Shown piece by piece: positions 43,150 through 50,386 of a DNA stretch of 64,000 bases. The translations under genes were made by a program, and so were the position numbers. Position 1 is the first letter of the stretch. Each line of letters begins with the position of its first letter. The stretch is from Lacisediminihabitans sp046156175 (GTDB lineage Bacteria; Actinomycetota; Actinomycetes; Actinomycetales; Microbacteriaceae). The stretch is from contig NZ_JAYLVL010000001.1 in NCBI RefSeq assembly GCF_046156175.1, positions 930,001 through 994,000 on the forward strand, written 5' to 3'. A model generated the notes under the pieces. That model saw only the letters and a program-made list of their open reading frames with translations. It ran no database searches and was not told where the DNA came from.

Positions 43150-43178
43150 AATATACGCCCGTGGAGCCCTCTCGTCTA
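43150..43178 (-). promoter_or_regulatory. Candidate sigma70 promoter of the alpha-galactoside operon
   Basis: On the minus strand TAGACG (43178-43173), a 17-base spacer and TATATT (43155-43150) approach the TTGACA-17-TATAAT form. Transcription would start near 43143, leaving a leader of about 118 nt before the binding-protein ATG at 43025. Confidence 0.5.
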
Positions 43179-43217
43179 CACCAGTAGATTCAACACGCGA
43201 AAACTCATGTTCCGGTC

Positions 43218-43257
43218 GCATAACGATCGATGCGCGGCAGTTGAGCGATCGTTTAAA
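43218..43257. promoter_or_regulatory. Two CGATCG-centred imperfect palindromes, possible LacI-family operators
   Basis: GCATAACGATCGATGCGC (43219-43236) and TTGAGCGATCGTTTAA (43242-43257) both have dyad symmetry around CGATCG, the CG-centred form common to LacI-family operators. They lie at the end of the lacI-family gene, 40-80 bp upstream of the -35 box proposed for the binding-protein gene. The distance is longer than usual for direct repression, so the call is tentative. Confidence 0.35.
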
Positions 43258-44278
43258 GCGGGATGCAGCCGCAGGATTGACGGACGATCAGCTCGGCAGT
43301 GAATGACCGATGCTCGGGTTGAGAAGTGGCCGGCCGGCCGAGGGCGGCGATTGCGGCCCCCGCCATCTCGTCGACGGGCTGACGCATCACCGTGAGGGGC
43401 GGCCAGCTGAATTCCGACTCCGAAGAACCGTCGAAGGCGACGACGGCCATGGATCGGGGAACATCGATGTGCGCCTCGTGGAGGGCGCGGAGAAGGCCGA
43501 TTGCCAAGAGGTCGGAGATCGCGTAGACCGCGGTCGGAGGGTTCGGATCGGTGAGAAGCTGCATGCCGGACTGGTATCCGCCGTTGCGTCCCCACTCCCC
43601 TCGCACGACAGGACCGAGCGGAAGGCCGGCGTCTCGGAGCGCATCCTCCCAGCCCAGCTCACGAGCGGAGGTGGTGAGACCGCCCGGAATCCCGGAGATC
43701 AAACCGATGCGGCGATGTCCGTGCCAGATGAGGTGCTCGACGGCGACCCGGGAAGCTTCCCGAAAGTCGACCCCGACGCTGGAGAATCCCGCGAGCGGTT
43801 CGGAACGGTCGAGCATGACCACTCGCACATTCGCCTCCCGTGCACTGTCGAGATTGGGCTCGTCCTCGGTGCTCCCGAGCAGAAGTCCGTCCACCTGTCT
43901 CGCCACCAGCTTCTGCACCTGCAGGTGCTCCTGGCCCTGCACCAGCGCTGAGTTCGTGAAGATCACCGACAGACCCTTGTCGGTCGCGGCCTTCTCGATC
44001 GCCCGCGAGAACTCGGCGAAGTAGGGGTTTGCGGTGTCCGACAATACCAGCCCGACGAGCTCGCTCACGCCCAGCTTGAGTGCCCGGGCCGCGGCGTTGG
44101 GCCGATAGCCCAGGCTGCTGATCGACTCGAGTACGCGGGCGCGCGTCGCCGGAGCCACGTTTCGCGGCCCCTCGTTCACGACGTAGCTCACGACGGCGGT
44201 GCTGACTCCGGCGTGATCTGCCACGTCTTTGCGCGTGATCGAGGGGCGATCCTCCCGCAGTGAGGGCATGGCATCCAT
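43253..44278 (-). CDS. LacI-family transcriptional regulator
   Basis: 341 aa. The N-terminal HTH is TRKDVADHAGVSTAVVSYVV, and the hinge helix follows in NAAARALKLGVS. A periplasmic-binding-like effector domain starts at LVGLVLSDTANPYFAEFSRA. ATG 44278 or 44269 could start it; no strong ribosome binding site decides. It sits directly upstream of the binding-protein gene in the same direction and most likely represses the alpha-galactoside operon until an alpha-galactoside or galactose derivative binds. Confidence 0.93.
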   Translation of the reverse strand: MDAMPSLREDRPSITRKDVADHAGVSTAVVSYVVNEGPRNVAPATRARVLESISSLGYRPNAAARALKLGVSELVGLVLSDTANPYFAEFSRAIEKAATDKGLSVIFTNSALVQGQEHLQVQKLVARQVDGLLLGSTEDEPNLDSAREANVRVVMLDRSEPLAGFSSVGVDFREASRVAVEHLIWHGHRRIGLISGIPGGLTTSARELGWEDALRDAGLPLGPVVRGEWGRNGGYQSGMQLLTDPNPPTAVYAISDLLAIGLLRALHEAHIDVPRSMAVVAFDGSSESEFSWPPLTVMRQPVDEMAGAAIAALGRPATSQPEHRSFTAELIVRQSCGCIPL

Positions 44279-44390
44279 TTCGGAATCAAGTGAGAGGACG
44301 GACTCTCAACTTGGCCACATACTACCCTCGCCCCGACGGGGAGCCGGATTACGGATCTATGTCGGCTGAGCATTCGACCACCGGCTGAAT

Positions 44391-44423
44391 TACATTGTGC
44401 CCAATTTAATTGGGGACAATGTA
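44391..44423. promoter_or_regulatory. OhrR operator palindrome
   Basis: A 33-bp dyad centred at 44407. The left arm is TACATTGTGCCCAATT, the right arm AATTGGGGACAATGTA, with a single T between; only one pair mismatches. It contains CAATTTAATTG, the core expected for OhrR/MarR-type operators of the TACAATT-AATTGTA type. It ends 13 bp before the regulator ATG, so binding would block its own promoter or early elongation, and that of the downstream osmC/ohr gene if co-transcribed. Confidence 0.8.
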
Positions 44424-44436
44424 GTAGCCTGATCTC

Positions 44437-44883
44437 ATGGCCACGACTGCAGCATCCGCCCCTCGGCTCGACGAGCAGATCTGCTTCGCTCTCTACAGTG
44501 CGTCTCGTGCGCTCACCGCCCGCTACCGGGAACTGCTTGCACCCATCGGCGTCACCTATCCGCAGTACCTCGTGCTGATGGTTCTGTGGGAGCGCGACGC
44601 AATGACGGTGTCGGAATTGGGCGAGCGTCTCCAGCTGGACTCCGGCACTCTCTCACCGCTGCTTCGCCGGCTGGAGAGCACGGGGCTCGTGATTCGCACC
44701 CGTCGCAGCGACGACGAGCGCGCCGTCGAAGTCACCCTGAGCCCAGCCGGAGCGGCGCTGCAGGAACGATCCGCCGGAATCCCCGAACAGATCTGTGCTT
44801 CCACAGGTTTCGACCTCGAGCACATCGCCGCTCTGCAGTCCCAGGTTACCGAACTGGCCGCGCAGGTGCGCGGCTCCCTCTGA
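44437..44883 (+). CDS. ohrR: MarR-family organic-peroxide sensor (OhrR type)
   Basis: 148 aa. Residues 12-20 read DEQICFALY, with Cys16 at the reactive position of OhrR proteins, which is oxidised by organic peroxides. The winged helix follows: GVTYPQYLVLMVLWERD, then SELGERLQLDSGTLSPLLRR and the wing RSDDERAVEVTLSP. A large palindrome lies just upstream of the start. The next gene encodes an OsmC/Ohr-type peroxidase, 74 bp on, the usual OhrR partner. Repression that is lifted on Cys16 oxidation is the expected mode. Confidence 0.92.
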   Translation: MATTAASAPRLDEQICFALYSASRALTARYRELLAPIGVTYPQYLVLMVLWERDAMTVSELGERLQLDSGTLSPLLRRLESTGLVIRTRRSDDERAVEVTLSPAGAALQERSAGIPEQICASTGFDLEHIAALQSQVTELAAQVRGSL

Positions 44884-44957
44884 TCCCCCTCATCCCCACT
44901 GATCCCACTGACGGGGCGGGCGGACTCGCCGCTCGCCATCACGAAAGAGAGAAATCA

Positions 44958-45398
44958 ATGCCCACTCGCACCGCACGCACCGCATGGAATGGCAGCTTCG
45001 AGACCGGCGGGGGCCAGGTCGAGCTCACCAGCTCCGGCATCGGAACCTACGACGTCTCCTTCCCGAAGCGTTCCTCCGAAGACGCCAACGGATTCACCAG
45101 CCCGGAGGAACTCCTCGCTGCCGCGCACTCGGCGTGCTACGCGATGCAGTTCTCCGCGGTGCTCGGTGCTGCCGGCGGCACCATCGAAGCCCTCGATGTG
45201 AAGGCGGATGTCTCTCTCGGTGCCGACCCGGCTGGCGGATTCAAGCTGACGGGCATCCACCTCACCGTTCGGGGAGAGGTGACCGGAATCGACAGTGCGA
45301 CCTTCATCGCCGCCGCGAACGACGCGAAGTCCGGATGCCCCGTGAGCAAGGCCCTCACCGGCGTCGACATCACGCTGGACGCCCAGCTCGAGGAGTAA
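44958..45398 (+). CDS. OsmC/Ohr-family organic hydroperoxide reductase
   Basis: 146 aa from ATG 44958, with AAGAGAG upstream. The two catalytic cysteines are Cys60 in AAHSACYAMQF and Cys127 in DAKSGCPVSKAL. The N-terminal TARTAWNGSFETGGG form is closer to OsmC than to classical Ohr. It reduces organic hydroperoxides at the expense of thiols or lipoylated proteins. It is paired with the OhrR-type regulator upstream and converges on the monooxygenase gene with about 34 bp between. Confidence 0.93.
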   Translation: MPTRTARTAWNGSFETGGGQVELTSSGIGTYDVSFPKRSSEDANGFTSPEELLAAAHSACYAMQFSAVLGAAGGTIEALDVKADVSLGADPAGGFKLTGIHLTVRGEVTGIDSATFIAAANDAKSGCPVSKALTGVDITLDAQLEE

Positions 45399-45432
45399 CG
45401 ACTGTTCGCGCCCCCGCGGGGCCGCGTTCAGA

Positions 45433-46926
45433 TCAGTCCGCCACCGTCACCGGTGCGGACCTGACGCGGTACCCGCGGGGATCGAACGACCCGACTTCAT
45501 CGCGAAAGGCGAACGCGAAGTCCGGCCAGAGCAGCGTGAGGCGATCGCTGCGGTCATCCACGTACCAGCTGCTGCACCCGCCGGTGAGCCAGACCGTGCT
45601 GGCGCTTCGCCGGTCGAGGTCCCGCACCCACGCGTCTTCCGCCTCCCTCGAGACCTCCAGAACTTCGCCGTTGACGATCTCGAGATGGTCGAGCGCCCCG
45701 AGGATGAAGGAGATCTGGGTCTCGATCATATGGACCGCCGAATTGTGGCCGAGGCTCGCATTCGGACCATCGATCACGAAGAAGTTGGGGAACCCCGCCA
45801 CCGTGGTCGAGGCGTGCGCCACCATCCCCCGGCTCCACCGCTCGGACAGCGCGACGCCGTCTCGCCCGATCACCCGGGTCGCGAAAGGCGGTCGGGTGCT
45901 GTGGAATCCGGTGGCGAGCACCAGTACGTCGAGTTCGTAGGCCGCACCGCTCGCCCCGGTGGCGGTGTTGCCGTCGAGCGACTCGAGTGCCGATGGCTCC
46001 AGTTGCACTGCTCCGGACGCGATCGCCGGGTAGAACTCGTCGGAGAGGGCAACCCGCTTGCACCCGATCTCATAGGCGGGAGTAAGGCGGGCGCGCAGCA
46101 CGGGGTCGCTCACCTGCGCGGCGAGGTGGCCGAGCGCGACATCCCGAAACGGTTCCACGGCATCCGGCAGGCCGATGCGCTGGGCGAAGCCGGCCTCGGC
46201 ATCCCAGAAGAGCTGCGATCGCAGTCGTTCGATTGCTCCGGGCACCCGCTCGAGCAGACGTTTGTCGGAATCGGAGTACGCGCGGTCTGCGCGCGGCACG
46301 ATGTAGGCCGGGGTGCGCTGGAACAACACGACAGAGTCGGCGACCCTGGCGACGTTCGGCGCGATCTGGATGGCGGATGCCCCGGTGCCGACCACTCCGA
46401 CACGCTTTCCGGCGAGGTCGACGCCGTGATCCCAGGACGAGGAGTGGAACACCGGCCCGTCGAAATCGGCCAGCCCCGGTATCACGGGGATCCGCGGCTC
46501 GGAGAGGCGGCCGGCCGCGACGACGAGTATCCGGCAGACGTACGAGCCGCCAGTCGTCTCGAGGTGCCAGCGCGCGGAATCCGCCTGCCAGCGCATCTGA
46601 ATCACCTCGGTGCTGAACCGGAGGTGCGGCAGAAGGCCCTCTTGGCGCGCGCAATCCTGCAGGTACCGCTGGATCTCCGAGCCGTTGGCGTAGAACTGCC
46701 CCCAGTCGATCTTCGGGCGGAACGAGAACGAGTAGAGGTGGGAGGGGATGTCGCAGGCGACACCGGGGTAGGTGTTGTCGCGCCAGGTGCCCCCGACATC
46801 ATCCGCGCGCTCGAGGATGAGAAACGACCGCTCCGTGTCGCGCGCGAGCCGGATGCCCATGCCGAGGCCACCGAAGCCCGATCCGACGATGATGGTGTCG
46901 ACCTCGATCGGCTCGATCCCGTTCAC
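45433..46926 (-). CDS. Flavin-containing (Baeyer-Villiger-type) monooxygenase
   Basis: 497 aa. FAD motif IIVGSGFGGLGMG (12-24), NADPH motif GVVGTGASAIQIAP and between them the BVMO fingerprint FDGPVFHSSSWDHG (FxGxxxHxxxW). The C-terminus has VLATGFHSTRPP. It should insert oxygen into a ketone or oxygenate another soft nucleophile with NADPH and O2. Its start overlaps the alpha/beta hydrolase stop as ATGA. A BVMO with an esterase-like hydrolase is the usual ketone, ester, acid plus alcohol pair. Here both lie in an operon with a CofG/CofH-like radical SAM gene. Confidence 0.92.
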   Translation of the reverse strand: MNGIEPIEVDTIIVGSGFGGLGMGIRLARDTERSFLILERADDVGGTWRDNTYPGVACDIPSHLYSFSFRPKIDWGQFYANGSEIQRYLQDCARQEGLLPHLRFSTEVIQMRWQADSARWHLETTGGSYVCRILVVAAGRLSEPRIPVIPGLADFDGPVFHSSSWDHGVDLAGKRVGVVGTGASAIQIAPNVARVADSVVLFQRTPAYIVPRADRAYSDSDKRLLERVPGAIERLRSQLFWDAEAGFAQRIGLPDAVEPFRDVALGHLAAQVSDPVLRARLTPAYEIGCKRVALSDEFYPAIASGAVQLEPSALESLDGNTATGASGAAYELDVLVLATGFHSTRPPFATRVIGRDGVALSERWSRGMVAHASTTVAGFPNFFVIDGPNASLGHNSAVHMIETQISFILGALDHLEIVNGEVLEVSREAEDAWVRDLDRRSASTVWLTGGCSSWYVDDRSDRLTLLWPDFAFAFRDEVGSFDPRGYRVRSAPVTVAD

Positions 46927-47789
46927 GGGTGGGCCTCTTCCCGCACGGAGCCGGCGCGGAGCCGGGCGGGGTGAGAGACGAACTCGCGCATCATCGCGAG
47001 CACTTCCGCCGGGCGCTCCGCAAGCACCGCATGCCCGCTGTCGATCTCCGCGTAGCGGGAATTCGGCAGCGAGGCGAATACCTCGCGCGCCCGGTCGACG
47101 CCGGCGATGTCGTCCTGGGTGCAGCCGATCACGAGCGTGGGAGCGGTGACGCGCGGGAGCGCCTCCGTGAGGTCGGAGTTCGCGAACAGCGACATCTGGG
47201 CGGTGGTGGCCCCGCCCTTCGAAAATGGCTCGGGGCTGTGCCTCTCCAGGAACATCGGACTGTAGGCGGAGAAGATGTCGAGGGTCCGCAGCGAATCGTC
47301 GCCGGCGACGTCGAGATGCCCCCGCAGCGCCGCGAGCATCCGGTGCCGACCGGACGCCCGCACGACCGGAGTCACCAGTACAAGGGAGGCGACCACCGGG
47401 TTGTCGGCCGCGAAGGCTGCCGCAACCGTCGCACCCACCGAGAAGCCGACGAGTGACACCCGGCGGCCGGGCAGCACCGTGTTGAGCGCCCCTGCCAGCT
47501 GGTCGACCAGGCCGTCAAGGCGGGCGGATCCGCTGCCGTAGCCCAGATCCACCGCCAGCACCGGGCGAGTCCGGGCGAGGAGGGGGAGCAGAAACGAGAA
47601 GTCGCTCGCAGCAGTGCCGCCGATGCCGGCCAGGAGGACCACCGGGTCGACGGGCTGCCCACCGACGCCGTGCTCGTCGATGCCGTGCTCGTCGAAATCG
47701 TGCTCGTCGAAGCCGTCAAACCCCGAGAGGGTGCAGGAGACGTCCACGCCTCCGACGTTCACCGTGCGAATCATCGCTGCGGTGCTCAT
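46923..47789 (-). CDS. Alpha/beta hydrolase with a Asp/His-rich insert
   Basis: 288 aa. The nucleophile elbow is VGFSVGAT; the acid is probably in CTQDDIAGV and the base His in IDSGHAVLAERP. Near the N-terminus a short tandem repeat of DEHx units (FDEHDFDEHGIDEHG, about 26-40) is inserted before the first core strand VVLLAGIGG. This is unusual for the fold and could bind metal. Overlaps by ATGA both with the CofG/CofH-like gene before and with the BVMO gene after. Likely an esterase or lactonase acting on the BVMO product. Confidence 0.88.
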   Translation of the reverse strand: MSTAAMIRTVNVGGVDVSCTLSGFDGFDEHDFDEHGIDEHGVGGQPVDPVVLLAGIGGTAASDFSFLLPLLARTRPVLAVDLGYGSGSARLDGLVDQLAGALNTVLPGRRVSLVGFSVGATVAAAFAADNPVVASLVLVTPVVRASGRHRMLAALRGHLDVAGDDSLRTLDIFSAYSPMFLERHSPEPFSKGGATTAQMSLFANSDLTEALPRVTAPTLVIGCTQDDIAGVDRAREVFASLPNSRYAEIDSGHAVLAERPAEVLAMMREFVSHPARLRAGSVREEAHP

Positions 47790-50197
47790 GGCACCGCGCT
47801 CGGCAGCGGGGCCTCCGAGCGGGGCTCGATGGTCAGCATCCGTGCGCCACGGCGCGTCTGCCGGGCTGGGATGTGCCGCACCGTCGCATAGCCGGTCGTG
47901 CGCTGGCGCAGCGGGCGACCGAGTTCTGCCGCGATCGTCTGCACCTCGGCGAGAGACAGCTCACGATGGGCCTCCGCGCCGGCAGTACGCGCGAGAGTGC
48001 CACCGAGAAGCAGGCCGCCGAGGTCATCCGCTCCCCCACGGAGCACCGCCTCTGCACCAGCCAGGCCGAGCTTGGTCCACGCCGCCTGGATGTGGTCGAT
48101 GCGACCGGTCAGCATCAGACGGGCGACCGCGTGCAGTGCACGGCTCTGACGCAGACTCGGCCCAGGGCCGGCCACGGCCGCGACCGTCGGCGATGCCTCG
48201 AGCGGCAGGTACGGCATCGGGATGAACTCGGTGAACCCGCCGGTCTCATCCTGCAACCGGGCGAGCAGGCGCAGGTGGGCCACCTGGTCTGCCGGCGACT
48301 CGATGTGGCCGTAGACCATGGTCGCGGTCGTGCCGAGACCGAGCGAGTGGGCGGTGCTGATGACCTCGATCCAGGACTGCACCGGCGGATCGGTCCGGTC
48401 GCTCAGCACGGCACGGATGCGGTCATCGAGGATGCGTGCTCCGGTGCCGGGGATGCTGTTCGCACCGGCAGCCCGCATCCCCGTGATGAACTCACCGACG
48501 CTCTTCCCCAAGCGGGCGGCCGCATTCACGATCTCGACCGGTCTCAGGGAGTGGATGTGCAGGTCGGGCTGGGCCGCACGGATGGCGCCGATGATCTCGA
48601 AATACGCCCCGTCGAGCCCGTCGGGCACGGCTCCCTGGAGGCAGACCTCCGTCGCGCCGAGGACCCGCGCCTCGTCGGCGAGCGCGCGGATCAGGGCGAG
48701 ATCGAGCGAACTGCCCGTCGACCGCTCGGGGTCGTAGAGCGCGAGGTCGAGATTGCGATTGATCACGAAAGACAGCTCGTCACCGACCGTGGACCGGCGC
48801 AGCTCATCCGCGATGCTGGCGAGACGCTCGAGGTCGGCACCGTCGGCACCGAGAAGAGCCACATAGTCGGCGTCGGCGAGCGCGGCCGGGGTGAGCTCTG
48901 CGGCATCCAGAAGCTCGGACAGAACACCACCTTCCCCCTCGGGTTCGGCGACCCAGGGCCGCCCCACCACCGGGGCATCCTCCCGAGCGAGCCCACTGGC
49001 CGGCTCGGTGAGGGCTCGCACCGGGGTGCGCAGTCGCGAATCGAGCCAGGTCTGCTCGTCGCGGATGTAGTCCGGATGCGCCGTCAGACGCTCGCGGAGG
49101 TCGAACCCGCCGTCCCGCGTGAGCCGAGCGAGAGTCTCGAGCTCCGGCCAGGGGCGCTCGGGGTTCACGTGGTCCGGGGTCAGCGGACTCACACCGCCCC
49201 AGTCGTCGATCCCGGCGCGCAGCAGCAGGCCGAGCTCCTGGGCATCGGTGAGGTTCGGGGGCGCCTGGATGGTGGCATCCGGTCCCATCACGATGCGTGC
49301 AACAGCGACGGCCGCGACATACTCCTGGAGAGCCAGATCCTCCTCGTTCTGCATGGCCGTGCGCGGCTTCGCCCGGAAGTTCTGAACGATCGTCTCCTGG
49401 ATGTGCCCGTGACGTTCATGGGACCGGCGGATCTCGAAGAGGGCCTCTGCGCGCTCCGCATCGTTCTCACCGATACCGAGCAGAACCCCCGTGGTGAAGG
49501 GGATCCGCGAACGGCCGGCATCCTCGAGCACCCGGAGTCGGATGGCCGGGTCTTTGTCGGGCGAGCCGTAATGCACCCCGCCCTTCTCCGACCACAGGCG
49601 GGTCGCGGTGGTCTCGAGCATCATGCCCATTGACGGTGCGACCGGGCGAAGCCGCTGCAACTCCGACCAGGACATGACTCCTGGGTTGAGGTGGGGAAGC
49701 AGGCCGGTCTCCTCGAGCACGAGAATCGCCATCGCACGGATGTAGTCGAGCGTCGACTCGTAGCCGTGGTCGTCGAGCCACTGGCGTGCGCTCGGCCAGC
49801 GGTTCTCCGGGCGGTCACCGAGGGTGAAGAGCGCTTCCTTGCAGCCCATGGCGGCCCCTTGCCTCGCCACCTCGAGGATCTCGTCCGGCGACATGAACAC
49901 GGGGATGTTGCGCTTGGCGAGACCACCGGGGGTGTCGACGAAGATGCAGTAGTGGCAGCGGTCCTGGCACAGCTGCGTCACCGGGATGAACACCTTTTTG
50001 GAATAGGTGATGATCCCCTCGCGGCCTGATCGCGCGAGGCCCTCGTCGCGCAGCCGTGAGGCGACCACAAGGAGCCGCTGCAGGTCATCACCGCGCGCGC
50101 CGAAGAGCAGTTCGGCGTCGCGCTGGTCGGTGACCTCGGAGTTCTCCAGGCGGAGGAGAGCTGCGGCGAGCTCGGAGGAAAGGGCGGGTTGTGGCAT
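47786..50197 (-). CDS. fbiC: CofG/CofH fusion (FO-synthase-like) with a CofH half lacking the Fe-S motif
   Basis: 803 aa from ATG 50197, with GAAGG upstream. The N-terminal half is CofG: VTQLCQDRCHYCIF holds the radical SAM cysteines Cys77, Cys81 and Cys84, followed by ALFTLGDRPE and HLNPGVMSW. The C-terminal half (about 460-790) aligns with CofH: EVCLQGAVPDGLDGAYFE, IPGTGARILDD, MVYGHIESPADQ, GGFTEFIPMPYLP. Where CofH has NRNI-NxTNxCxxxCxFC, this protein reads NRNLDLALYDPERSTGSS, with no cysteine, so the second cluster cannot form there. FO (deazaflavin) synthesis normally needs both halves. First gene of an operon with a hydrolase and a BVMO. Confidence 0.85.
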   Translation of the reverse strand: MPQPALSSELAAALLRLENSEVTDQRDAELLFGARGDDLQRLLVVASRLRDEGLARSGREGIITYSKKVFIPVTQLCQDRCHYCIFVDTPGGLAKRNIPVFMSPDEILEVARQGAAMGCKEALFTLGDRPENRWPSARQWLDDHGYESTLDYIRAMAILVLEETGLLPHLNPGVMSWSELQRLRPVAPSMGMMLETTATRLWSEKGGVHYGSPDKDPAIRLRVLEDAGRSRIPFTTGVLLGIGENDAERAEALFEIRRSHERHGHIQETIVQNFRAKPRTAMQNEEDLALQEYVAAVAVARIVMGPDATIQAPPNLTDAQELGLLLRAGIDDWGGVSPLTPDHVNPERPWPELETLARLTRDGGFDLRERLTAHPDYIRDEQTWLDSRLRTPVRALTEPASGLAREDAPVVGRPWVAEPEGEGGVLSELLDAAELTPAALADADYVALLGADGADLERLASIADELRRSTVGDELSFVINRNLDLALYDPERSTGSSLDLALIRALADEARVLGATEVCLQGAVPDGLDGAYFEIIGAIRAAQPDLHIHSLRPVEIVNAAARLGKSVGEFITGMRAAGANSIPGTGARILDDRIRAVLSDRTDPPVQSWIEVISTAHSLGLGTTATMVYGHIESPADQVAHLRLLARLQDETGGFTEFIPMPYLPLEASPTVAAVAGPGPSLRQSRALHAVARLMLTGRIDHIQAAWTKLGLAGAEAVLRGGADDLGGLLLGGTLARTAGAEAHRELSLAEVQTIAAELGRPLRQRTTGYATVRHIPARQTRRGARMLTIEPRSEAPLPSAVP

Positions 50198-50386
50198 GGG
50201 AGACCTTCAGGAGAGTGAGGTGTACCAGCGCTCAAAAGAACGCACACAGCCCAAATCCAGGCTCGATGACGACTCGCTGCCAGCCTACGCGCCCGGGATG
50301 CTCATCGTTTCAATCGACTTCTCCGCGAGTGCCAGAATTGATCCCGTGCGACGTTCGGTCGATGACCACTATGTGAAGGAAAGACA

